Positions 45,116-54,942 of a DNA stretch of 64,000 nt are shown piece by piece (positions within the stretch are counted from its first letter, which is position 1; the number at the start of each line of letters is the position of its first letter). Made by a program: the position numbers and the translations under genes. The notes under the pieces are model-generated. The model was not told the origin of the DNA. It made no database searches and saw nothing but the letters and a program-made list of their open reading frames with translations. Source of the DNA: Rhizophlyctis rosea (lineage: Eukaryota; Chytridiomycota; Chytridiomycetes; Rhizophlyctidales; Rhizophlyctidaceae); the NCBI GenBank assembly GCA_027596075.1, contig JADGJC010000099.1, positions 1 through 64,000 on the forward strand. The letters are read 5' to 3'.

Positions 45116-45391
45116 CCCTTTTGCCACTATTGCCATATTTGGGGCACCGTGCACTGTAGCTGCGTCATTTAGCTGTTTTTAGCTGCAATGGTTCCCACAA
45201 CTCGCACAACGTCGCGCAACGCGTTGATCCTTTGTCTTCACCCACTCTTCACCTTACCTATCTTTTGCCCTTCTCCAGATCAAAATACCAAGACCGCTTA
45301 CAAACCACTGGCAGCAGCACGGATGGACAGCCTCTTTTTACTTCGAAAGAAGACGGGACAGCATCGTTCCCTCCGATACTGACTCCCCGAC

Positions 45392-46714
45392 GTGCCCCTG
45401 GTCCATATCTTCGCTTCATTCCAAATTCCCCCGATCCTCATCTGTGAACGCGTCTGCAAACAATGGTCCACGTTCATCCGCAACACCCAAATCGCTCAAA
45501 TATGGAAGACAGTGCTGGTCAAAGAGTTTCCAGAGGGGTGCTTGCCTGTGCCGTTCGGGCGCGATAATTGGAGGGATGTAGCATTGTTGTGGTTCGCATG
45601 GAGTAGGCCGTGGACGATTTACAGGGTTGGGCCTCATATAATAGCGGAGGAAGTAGGGGTTGGGAGCACAATACCGCAAGCAGATAGAGACGTTGTGAGG
45701 GATCTGACCGCTTTACCGGAATTTGGCGCGCGTATGCGAATCCTGGGTACCCATGTGGATGGGCGGGCAGTGTTACATCCCTTCAGAAGCTTTGGCGAAT
45801 GCTTGGCAACGGTCCCCATCCATGACATCGTCTTCACGGAAGCATACGCGTTCCCACTCGGACGCCATATTGACGACATCGACTATACCATTCCGTTTGC
45901 GCGGACAAACTTCGTAGCTCGTCGTCCTCACGGAGGTTCCACGCGCACGTTTGAGGACTGGCGGACGGGAGAGATAGTGGGCAAAGTGTCGGTCGCTAAA
46001 GGAAATCCTTCAAATAGTGACGAACTGTGTTATGCTGCAATATGCGGAGATGCACAAGTTTCTACCAACGACCACAAGGCACAGCCGACATTAAATTTCA
46101 CCCGGATCACCCCAGCGAACGGAGGCAATCTACGTTCAACTCCGATCGTGCATCGTCCGAACAGGGAGGCGAAAAGCGCGCATAACGAGCGTTTCCTAGT
46201 ATATGCAACACCACCCCAGTACAACGTCTGGCCACCTGTTCCTTTCAAACGCGGACAAATTCACCTCCTCCGCCTCGACGACGGCCACGAACTTGCTCGT
46301 TCCACTTGGGGACAGCATGGGGCCCTCTTCCTGACCAGGTTCAACCTCATCATCGTCACAAAGTCCCCTTTTCATCAATGCATGGTGTTTGATTTGCAAC
46401 AACTCCGGCACCTCTACACAATCGAAGTACCAACAGCGCTCCGGATCCAAGTACTCGCTAACGACCGATTGATCATAATTGACCGGAGAAGGAGACCTGG
46501 CTCTTCGATCCATTTTACCGAGCCTTTCAACGACTTGTTCTGCCAAATCATGTTGATGAGATTGCAAACGGACGTTCTGAGAAGAGTAGACCAGGCGGTT
46601 ACATGTTTTTCACAACAGAGTACGGCGTCCATTCGAACGGTGTGCGGAATGGAGAAAGGGGCCGGTCGGCGTGTTATTGGCGATGGGTACGGTGCTGTTC
46701 GAAGGGAGAGATAG
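45392..46714 (+). CDS. F-box-like protein, first of a tandem pair, start codon missing
   Basis: A 440-codon frame without stops, paralogous to the gene at 47463-48791: both share an F-box-like head (LPDxxLxxIF...CExVxKxW), then EFPEGCLPVPFGRDNWRDV versus GFPEGCAPARYGMENWRDV, and FAWSRPW versus WAWSRPW. The remainder (QIHLLRLDDGHELARSTW, FHQCMVFDLQQLRHLYTIEV) looks like a degenerate beta-propeller, the usual C-terminus of such fungal F-box proteins. An in-frame TGA lies directly before LPD, and no ATG or acceptor AG exists between it and the F-box. The paralogue's start MTSLKT is therefore not matched here. Either a start codon was lost (5'-damaged gene), or the true first exon uses a non-canonical splice. 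The next in-frame ATG falls after the F-box. Confidence 0.6.
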   Translation: MPLVHIFASFQIPPILICERVCKQWSTFIRNTQIAQIWKTVLVKEFPEGCLPVPFGRDNWRDVALLWFAWSRPWTIYRVGPHIIAEEVGVGSTIPQADRDVVRDLTALPEFGARMRILGTHVDGRAVLHPFRSFGECLATVPIHDIVFTEAYAFPLGRHIDDIDYTIPFARTNFVARRPHGGSTRTFEDWRTGEIVGKVSVAKGNPSNSDELCYAAICGDAQVSTNDHKAQPTLNFTRITPANGGNLRSTPIVHRPNREAKSAHNERFLVYATPPQYNVWPPVPFKRGQIHLLRLDDGHELARSTWGQHGALFLTRFNLIIVTKSPFHQCMVFDLQQLRHLYTIEVPTALRIQVLANDRLIIIDRRRRPGSSIHFTEPFNDLFCQIMLMRLQTDVLRRVDQAVTCFSQQSTASIRTVCGMEKGAGRRVIGDGYGAVRRER

Positions 46715-47462
46715 GGAAGAAGTGTGGACGGTGTGATCCTGGTGGGCGGGTGGCTGCTGTAGCTTTAGAGTCTCGATTGGCGGGGAATGATCAAACGGAT
46801 GCCGACGGGAGCGGATGGGAGAAGTAGGATGTATTGGCGAGGATGGCCTGATTTTCAATAGATGTTCAGATCCTGATTGTGTCAACTGTGGAAAATGTGT
46901 TTTGATGGCGGAGTATTCTTCAATCATAAAGACTAGGTGGTTGACGTCATTGAAATCATGTGTCTCAGCATCTGAATATTGGGCAAAGAGAACGAGGGAA
47001 ATTTTGGATAGTTGATGAGCTGCAGTAAAGGTTGTTATCGTTACCATCACTTGATCAGCGGGCAAAATCTCGCTATTCTCCAGTCAAATCTCCAACAGGT
47101 GGCACAGTCAAGCTAAGTTACAGCTGGTGGGTAACGTCGTCGACGTGCGTGTTGTCTTCCAACCTTCCCCACGATTGTCGATTGCTCATCGCGATAACTT
47201 TTGCATTGGGTTAGTTTTGCCCGTGATTTCCGCACGAATTGTTTGAAAAGACAGCCTCCAGCTATTTTTTCGATGTTCGGTTGATTCGGGAGCAAGACCA
47301 ATATTTATTCTGTTGTGAAGGTGTGTTCCTGCTCGCTAATATTTTACATACCTGTTTCCATCTACAAAGAAGCCAAGCTCAATTCCGCAAAAGTTTTCCA
47401 CTGGACAGACAGCATACTGCAACGCTGGCCATCGCCGCCACTACAATACTATCCATCGAACA
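46715..47462. other. Intergenic between the tandem F-box paralogues
   Basis: No supported gene; short frames only. Presumably the 3' UTR of the first and the promoter of the second paralogue. Confidence 0.3.
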
Positions 47463-48791
47463 ATGACATCCCTCAAAACCCTACCAGACATCCTGATCCT
47501 CATCTTCACAAACCCGATTCTCAGCATCCCGGATCTTCTCCGCTGCGAACAAGTCAACAAGCTGTGGTACGGGCTCATCCGCCGTAACAGCGACGTCCGG
47601 GTTTGGAGAGCGAGGCTTGTTGCGGGGTTTCCGGAAGGGTGTGCTCCTGCTCGGTATGGGATGGAGAATTGGAGGGATGTTGCGACGTCGTGGTGGGCTT
47701 GGAGTCGACCGTGGGAACCGGCTGAAGCAAAAAGGCTCAAAGGTGCGAAGGTGGAGGTGCTCGAGGTTGGGGAAACGCTGAGTAGAACTCAGGACGGGGT
47801 TGTGAGTGATTTGGTGTTCGGCGACTCTCAAAGGACAGTCGGCATACAGCCCGATGGTCAAATCGTTGTCAAACGGACCGCTCACAGCGCCTTCGCTTTC
47901 CTCGACACCGTCTTTGCGGACACAATCGTTCGCGCAATCACCGACATAGCGAGTATCCCCCATATCGGTGGGAAAGCTCTGATCCGAAGGTCTCCACCTA
48001 TTTTGGATTCTTTCAGCTACAGGCTAGAAAACTGGGACACCGGCAACATCTTAGCGCGCGACCGTGATTTGAGGGTGCCTACTAGGTTTCTGAAGGGAAT
48101 CTTCTCTTCCCATCTGGAAGGCATCTTCGAAGGGGGTTTGCTGTTGCCGTGGAAGGAACCGTCCGTTCGTTTCGTCCCGATTGACAATTCATCCCAAGTG
48201 ATAATCCATGAGGATAGTCAATTATCTATCAACGCCTTCTCCTCTTTCAACACCTCTTCCGCATCCAACGACTGCGTATTGGTCAGACTCGGGAGGTTGA
48301 GCCACGCCTACGGCACACACGACGGCACGAGATTCCACTACACTTTGTCCGTCATCCGCATCAATGACAAAAGAAGGGTCGGGTACAACAAGATCTCCTG
48401 CTGCACCATAGACAAGATCGCTGTCAGCAAGTTCAATATTTTCCTTTCACGGCGGGATCATCAGCATTGTGTCTTTGACTTCCACGCAAACCATCTTTAC
48501 ACGCTCGCAATCGAACCATTCTGGCATGACGTGTATTGGCGGTTTAACCCCAGTCTTGAGGGAGATAGCTGGATTGTGTTGACACATGAATCGGCGGAAT
48601 ACCTTACGGTGTTGGATCCAAGGGCGCGGACCTATCAGCGGCAGGAGCGACCTAGTGGTCACAGGCGGTCGGAGGAGAGTGGGCGGAAGGAAGGATACTA
48701 CTTTGCTGTAAAGGAATATTCGGTGGATGCGTCCGGGAAAAGGACGGGTGCTGAGGGGAGGAGTCGTTTCTTTTGGAAATGGACGGAATGA
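47463..48791 (+). CDS. F-box-like protein, second of a tandem pair, intact
   Basis: Single-exon gene of 442 codons from ATG (MTSLKTLPDILILIFTNPIL) with F-box helices to about residue 45 (LLRCEQVNKLWYGLIRR), likely the Skp1-binding part of an SCF ubiquitin ligase. It shares FPEGC, NWRDVA and WAWSRPW with the upstream paralogue at 45392-46714. The C-terminal 350 residues alternate short beta-like strands (HYTLSVIRINDKRRVGY, QHCVFDFHANHLYTLAIEPF), consistent with a poorly conserved propeller for substrate binding, ending SRFFWKWTE. Both copies keep the same order but differ strongly outside these motifs, so the duplication is old. Confidence 0.75.
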   Translation: MTSLKTLPDILILIFTNPILSIPDLLRCEQVNKLWYGLIRRNSDVRVWRARLVAGFPEGCAPARYGMENWRDVATSWWAWSRPWEPAEAKRLKGAKVEVLEVGETLSRTQDGVVSDLVFGDSQRTVGIQPDGQIVVKRTAHSAFAFLDTVFADTIVRAITDIASIPHIGGKALIRRSPPILDSFSYRLENWDTGNILARDRDLRVPTRFLKGIFSSHLEGIFEGGLLLPWKEPSVRFVPIDNSSQVIIHEDSQLSINAFSSFNTSSASNDCVLVRLGRLSHAYGTHDGTRFHYTLSVIRINDKRRVGYNKISCCTIDKIAVSKFNIFLSRRDHQHCVFDFHANHLYTLAIEPFWHDVYWRFNPSLEGDSWIVLTHESAEYLTVLDPRARTYQRQERPSGHRRSEESGRKEGYYFAVKEYSVDASGKRTGAEGRSRFFWKWTE

Positions 48792-49126
48792 AGTTGCGAT
48801 TGGAGGAGATGTAGAAAGGCGGAGGGTAGTGTATTTGGACGTAATGGTATGCAGTAGATGAATTGGGAATGACATAGAGGAACGGTCGTAGTAATAGCAG
48901 TTAGGTCATTACACATGTCATTAGCAAAAATATACAATCTACAATCTCCCTATCCACGCATCATCCACCACCCCTCTATCTTGCAAATATATACAACATC
49001 AGCGTCCACGACGAAAACACCGACGAGAAAAGCACTACATAAATACACTAATCTTGGAGACGAGCTATATAAACAGGCAATCATTCTGCACGTTGCACAA
49101 GTGACCACACACTGAAACCCCAACCC
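48792..49126. other. Convergent intergenic region
   Basis: Between the plus-strand F-box gene and the 3' end of RIO1 (minus). AT-rich, no gene. Confidence 0.3.
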
Positions 49127-51620
49127 TTACTTCTTCTTCTTCCCAGATGAAACCTTCTCCTTCCGCTTCTTCACCGCCTTCGGGATCTTGGTTTTCCGTC
49201 TCTCCCTCTTCTCCTCTTTTGCAGCCTGTTTGCGTGCCTGGTTGTTCCATTGCAAAACATTGCATAGCCGTCAATACCTGGTCACTTGAACATGGAAGGA
49301 AGAAGCAAAAAGAATTACCTTCTTAGCATCCTTATCCTCATCTTTCTTCAACTTCGTGCCCCTCTCCTTTTCTTCATCATCCGAATCGTCGTCATCATCA
49401 CTGTCCGACGCGGAGTCGTCTGCTTCGGAGTCATCACTTTCGGCTTCGAGTTTTGGTGTTCGGGATTTGGCGGCGGGTGCTTGCTGTTGTTGTTGTGGTT
49501 GTGCGATAGAGAGACCCGTGACGGATTGGTATACCAACTGCGTGAAGTGAATCGGGTAAGTCAGCATTTTCGCCCATATCGAAGCCGAAACCACTCGGGG
49601 AGAAACTAAGAAATAGAGAACTTACATCTTCAGCGTTCCCCTCCTTAACCTTCTGAATATCCCTCTCAGCATCAACAACCCCAACATCCTCCAACGTCCT
49701 CGGAATATACACATTCTTAAACACCTCCTCCTCAACCTGAACACTGGCACTCTCCAAGTACCCCTGCGGTCGCTCCGCAATCTCCCCATGAACCTTCTCC
49801 AACCACCTCCCCACCAACGCATCCTCCTCCTCCCAAGCTTTCCCATCAATCTTCTCCCCAGCATCCAAAAGACCCTCAACAACGCGCGAAGAGCCTTTCG
49901 TCCATTGTTGACCAAGACCCTTAGCAATGCCGTCGATGTCGGTGACGATAAAATTGAAGAGTTCTTTGACCGTCATGATTTGCTCGGGGAGGCGTTTGCG
50001 GAAGTAGTCGATGACGTTCATGCAGTCTTTGCGGAGGAATTCGAGGGCGTGTGGGTGGTCGTGTTCGACGGATTGTGAGACGTCGATTACGTAGAGCTTT
50101 TTGTTGTGATAACTGCATGGATTTTGTTCTAGTAGTTGATTTACATAGGCGATGTTGATTGCAGTTCGGACGACTTACAGAAGGTTGTATTCTGACAGAT
50201 CGGCATGGACCAAGTGGCAGCGATGGTATAGGATCCACATGACTTTCACCAATTGAGAGTAGAGATTTCGATAGGTCGACTCCTCAGTGATGACAGCGTC
50301 CTTCAATCTCGGTGCAGCCCTATGTATCGCCATCAGCAACTCCAACCCTAAAGACTCCATAGAGCAAGACCAAAACACCTACCACCCCTGCGAATTCCCA
50401 ATGAACGTCATCAACAACACATGCATCCTCAACAAAAGCGGTTCCGGACACGGGATGCCGGCAATCCATAGCCGCTTCAAATTCCTCATCTCCTTCTCCG
50501 CCCATGTTTTGACCATCTTGCGCGGATTGCTCTTGCTATATCCGTGGCGGAAGCGGTATTCACCCGAGACGTATCGGTCGCGATCTTTGAAGGTCAGGAT
50601 AGAGGTTTTGTAGATTTTGATGGCACGGTGGGAGCCATCTTCGGTTGTTGCGTGGTATACATTTGCCTGTGTGGTTCGAAGTTGAGTTTAAAATCAAAAT
50701 TCTCATGCTTGTCGGACGATGCTTTGTTCACGCACCTCTTTTCCAGTACTAATGCAACCATTGATTTCGTAAATGACATTTGCATTGAGCATTTTGAAGA
50801 GAATGATGCGGGTACGTGGATCCAGTACTTGTTCAACCGTTGCACGGTCGGCTTTATCCTTCACTTGGTGCCTACACAATCGCTGAGCAAGCCTGAACTG
50901 ATTTTTCCCAATTGAGTCATGCCGCATACCTATCTCCTTCCGCTTTCCTGCTGCTCAACTTGATGTCACTCGCCACCGACGATGAGAACCGATCCGCGTC
51001 ATAGACTCCCTCTGATATCATATCCAATTACAAGGTCCGTTTATTGTCCCAAAACGGAATGCCAGCATTGAACCATACCCAATCGAATCCTTGCACCGAA
51101 CTTCTGACTGAGCGCATCTGTGGCTGTAGATGCAGCCGCTGCTACTTTTGCTTCTCGGGCAGCTTTGGCAGCTGTCCGTGCAGCAGCTGCAGCCTGCCCT
51201 TTCAACCCAGTCGCCACACGGGTTTTCTCTCCAGAAGGCGCGGCGGAGACGGAGGATGTATTCCCTCCATGAGATATTTGTGCTCGAAGGGTGTTGTATT
51301 GTTTGGTGAAGTCTGTTCAGGAGTGCTGAGACCAATTTCCCACGCTATTAAAAACAATAATTTTCCCACACACCTCCACTGGCGCTAAACCACTGGTCCC
51401 CGTAGTTGAGGTCCAAGTCTTCGTCCTCCAGGTCTTCGTCATAGTCCTCCTCACTGAAGTCCTCGCTGCTGACATGTTCAACCAATTCAGGGGTTTCGGT
51501 CTCCGTTGACTCGAGAAGGGTTTTCTCAGTGGAAGTTTGCAAGCGGCTGGAAGGCAGCTTGAAAAGCTGAGTGTTGTCATCTTCAGCATCAGAAAATTGC
51601 CCCTCGACGTAGTCAGCCAT
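49127..51620 (-). CDS. RIO1: RIO1-type atypical serine kinase (40S ribosome maturation)
   Basis: RIO-family kinase/ATPase acting in late cytoplasmic 40S subunit maturation. Start [20 protein letters not shown]; acidic N-terminus ([20 protein letters not shown]). Then [14 protein letters not shown] and an Ala-rich helix; [20 protein letters not shown]; the RIO flexible-loop start [16 protein letters not shown] with its ATP-site Gly-Lys; [40 protein letters not shown]; catalytic [14 protein letters not shown]; metal-binding [31 protein letters not shown]. The C-terminus is acidic, then Lys-rich, ending SSGKKKK. About nine exons. Its start faces the Med11-like start 297 bp away. Confidence 0.93.
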
Positions 51621-51916
51621 TTTGAAAGAATCGGCGGGTCGTTTTCGATTCGTATTGTGCTATGATAGTGTGGAGATTCACTACTACTCCCGACCAACCT
51701 TCCTGCATGAACAAAGTGGAGGTGGTGAAAAGTAGTGCAAAACACCTTGAACTTGACCAAAAACAGTGAGACCTCAGTGCTGCTGCGGTGAGGCTTGCGT
51801 AAAATACTTCGCCGCCAGCCACCTGCTGCGTGCTCCATTTCACCCTGCCACGTTTGCTCTTTCATTTCCCTATTCCTTCCCAGCCGATCCCCAACCACCA
51901 CCCAAACCGTATCAAA
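51621..51916. promoter_or_regulatory. Divergent promoter between RIO1 and the Med11-like gene
   Basis: 297 bp separate the two ATGs; no coding frame of its own. No clear TATA element. Confidence 0.45.
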
Positions 51917-52567
51917 ATGTCAACGCCAATGAACATCGACTCACCCGACGTCGAAGAAATAGAGGAATTCACCTCGGAGGAGGGGTCTGAGGAAGGCGAT
52001 GACGAACCTGTTCGCGTATCAGATACGAACGCGGAGATGATCTCCTCGCTGAACAAAATTGAGCAGGTATCCTTTCGCCCCTCCCACCAAGCAAACGTAT
52101 TTCGAATATCACTAAACCTTACTCAAACAGCTTGTCACAACTTCTCTTATCGCAGCCAGCAAAGCGATAGACGGTTTGGCTTCTGCAGACGACACCGCAA
52201 AAGCTCAAGAGGACTTTAAAAAACGCTGCAGTATCTTCTTCGCCATCTTAGCGGTACGTCTCGAATCACAAGCGATAACTCACTCCACCTCGTCAACGAA
52301 CAGCTCAGTATTGGTCCGCCGCCACTCACATTCCAGTTCACATAGGACATTCACAAAGTCGTCCGCGGCGTCATCCTCGAAATGCACGCGTCCGGCATTA
52401 TCACCACACGTGGATCAATCCCATACGACGCAAACGTGGCCGGCGAAGAGAAGGATTTTGAAATTGCTGCAAAGAGCGTCTCACTGGTTCTTGCGAATGT
52501 GCGTGCTGCTCTGCGGGATGCTCAATCGTCCGTACCGCAGCTTCATGCGGAACTGCAAACAACATGA
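51917..52567 (+). CDS. MED11: Mediator head subunit 11-like protein
   Basis: Three exons starting MSTPMNIDSPDVEEIEEF with an acidic lead. The core helices are ISSLNKIEQ, spliced (CAG|GTATCC ... AAACAG) to LVTTSLIAASKAIDGLASAD, then CSIFFAILA, spliced (GCG|GTACGT ... CACATAG) to DIHKVVRGVILEMHASGIIT, and VSLVLANVRAALRDAQSS. The pattern (short helix with L..IE..L, Ala-rich helix, then two longer helices ending in a regular L/A heptad) matches Med11, which pairs with Med22 in the Mediator head and contacts TFIIH. Sequence conservation in this family is low, so the name is tentative. About 140 residues, the usual size. Confidence 0.65.
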
Positions 52568-53002
52568 ATGAAGGGTCTTTCCATACCACCCGGATCCCTC
52601 ACTCCGTACGGGCTGCCCATCTTACCAGATTGTACACAAACACATCATTCCTTCTAGGGTCGCTATAGCTTGATCGTCCATGACATATCGTCGAGAGTCG
52701 CTCATGTAGCTGCTGCACACATATTTGGCTGTAGACTAGATTTGGCTGGCAACGGTGTGCCAGGTCAAACGTAGTCATCTTACATATGGGAGCCTACCCT
52801 ACTAGTAGAAATCTGTCGCAGGTGACCCAGCTAGCCTAGCGACACTCCCATTTGTAGTAAACCGCCCAGTTCATTCGTCAAAGCACGACTGCACGCCAGA
52901 GATCCAATACAATAGTACAGAGGTTTAGAAACCCGTCGTATTTACATCATTTACAAGTGCGACAACAAGGCTGCATTCGCCAGGTTTTGGAGGGTTGGAA
53001 GA
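52568..53002. other. Convergent intergenic region
   Basis: Between Med11-like (plus) and FRA10AC1 (minus). No gene. A short imperfect inverted repeat (ATGGGAG near 52785, CTCCCAT near 52846) is visible. Confidence 0.3.
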
Positions 53003-54164
53003 TCACTGGAACAACCCATCAAAGTAATCATCCAATTCTTCTGCATGACTTTTCTCCGGCTCGACTTCAGGTAAGGGTGCGCCCCAAATCCGGGACTCCT
53101 CCCTCTGTCGCCGAGTTTCCTCATCCTCGACCTCCTCATCCTGCTCCTCCTGCCTCTCGTCACTCCCACTTACACTCTCCTCTCGGCTCTTTCTCTTCTC
53201 CTTCTTACTTCTCCGTTCCCTATCCCGTCCCTCTCCCTCCCCATCCTCCTCTTCCTCCCCCCGTCTCCTCTTAATTCGCCTCTCCTTCTCATTCTTCCTC
53301 TTCCTCCGCTTCTCCTTCTCCTCCCTCTCCTCCTGCTCCTTGATCTTCCGCCAATTGAGCTTGACCGAACATTCTGGACACAGTCGCAACTTCACTAACG
53401 CGTTTTTGCGTTCTCCGGCCTCCATATAAGCGAAATTGACTTCCCAGGAACGGAGCGAGTCTTTGTTTGTGCAGTGGATTGAGCCACATGTGAAATGGCC
53501 TTGTGTGATGTGAGCAATTTTCGGAAGGGTTTGTTTGTTTACAAGTGTTTACATACGTAAGGAAACTGACCGTGTGAGTTATTTCTCAAACGCGTTCAAT
53601 CAAACCCGCATACCTTTAGCATCAACAACCTCCTTCTGCGTCCTCCACCTCATCGCCACCTTCCCTTCCTTATACCTCGACAAATCCGCCAAACAATACT
53701 CTTTAAACAGCTTATCATAATACTTCTTCGCAACCCGTGCTTCCCACGAATTATCCGCGTCGTCTTCTTCTGTTCGGAGGAATCTTGCACACAGTGAGCA
53801 CTTCTCTCAAAAATAGTGAGGAGACAGCGGCACGAAAAGTGTATAACTACGGACCGGTGATGTTGCTTCAAAACGTCCAGTTCCGTCATTCCCATTACGT
53901 CGTGTGCAGACCGACGGGCTTGCAAAGCATCGGAGACCTTTTTGCCGCCATAGTGGAGCATGTAGTCCGAAACAAACTTTTGGTGTCTCTGTTGCTGACG
54001 TCAATATCTATGTGATTCATCTGACAACTGGGGAAGTGGGAGGAAAGTACCTGAAAGGCACCGAGGTTCGCGACACTCTTCCGGAACACGTCCTTATGGG
54101 TCGCATCTTCTTGTGTTTTGGCTAGAGGTACAGCAAAGTACGTGCTGGGGCCTCTATTGTCCAT
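53003..54164 (-). CDS. FRA10AC1-family protein
   Basis: Homologue of the nuclear FRA10AC1 protein, associated with the spliceosome in animals. Start MDNRGPSTYFAVPLAKTQED; exons join into HQKFVSDYMLHYGGKKVSDA, HDVMGMTELDVLKQHHR, FLRTEEDDADNSWEARVAKK, YYDKLFKEYCLADLSRYK and MRWRTQKEVVDAK, then the Cys pair region GHF-C-G-x-x-H-C and SLRSWEVNFAYMEAGERKNA followed by LVKLRLCPECSVKLNW: the family signature with its zinc-like CPEC. The C-terminus is a long Arg/Lys/Glu-rich tail ending HAEELDDYFDGLFQ. Five to six exons. The family is patchy among fungi, which fits an early-diverging lineage. Confidence 0.87.
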
Positions 54165-54942
54165 GCGAGCTGCGATGTGTTATGTACGAGTGCTTGTGAT
54201 ATTTGTGCAATTTGGAGATGGATGAGGATGAGAGATGCAATCAAGGTGGAAAAGTGTGGAATCAGGATTCAATTTTACTATTTTAGGAGGCGTCAAAGAA
54301 TCTGCCCTAAATGTGCATCTGGTGGCACAGGTGGCACGTAGATGAGGCTTTTACGGCCCTAACTTTGCAAAGCTATCGAGCGAACTGAGCGAGCTCATCA
54401 ATGCGGAAAACACATAAAGAGTAAAAAGTTATACACAGAAAACAAAAGAAAGAAAAGCCCCAATCCTGATTGCTCTTACATACAATCAAAGACAAATTCA
54501 AAAGACCCGGCTTTTCCCCTCCCCGTCTCTAAAAGCTAAAACGCAAAACATATACTGCAGAAAAAAAAAGGATAAACAAGGACAGGGCAAGGAAAAAAGA
54601 ACCTTCCACAACATCGCCTCTATCCTAAATCCCCCCCACCGAAAAAAACATTTACAACCGTCCAATTGCATAAAATATCGAACAACGAGAAGCAAGAAGA
54701 AGCAACAACCGCCCCCCTCCAGACCACCCCGTAAGCTATGCACCCCCCCGCCATCAATCAGGATATACAGAGCGTCCCTTTCCGTCCCCGCGACGCATAA
54801 AAAAATGAAAAAAAAACTTGCATATATAACGTAAAAAAGGAATAAACAAACAAGAAAGCCCATGATCAAACGCACAAAAAAACCACATCCCATCATACAC
54901 ACTAGCTCCACACCACCCCTCCCCCCGACACTAACACCCACA
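54165..54942. other. Intergenic, A-rich 3' flank of the chimeric gene
   Basis: Many A runs on the plus strand. A minus-strand frame at 54498-55046 is Cys/Phe-rich, overlaps the chimeric gene's C-terminus out of frame and looks like chance. Probably the 3' UTR plus the FRA10AC1 promoter. Confidence 0.35.

Noticed and set aside
52785..52855. Inverted repeat as a terminator or small RNA
   Set aside because: Arms are only 7 bp with a 60-bp loop; not beyond chance.
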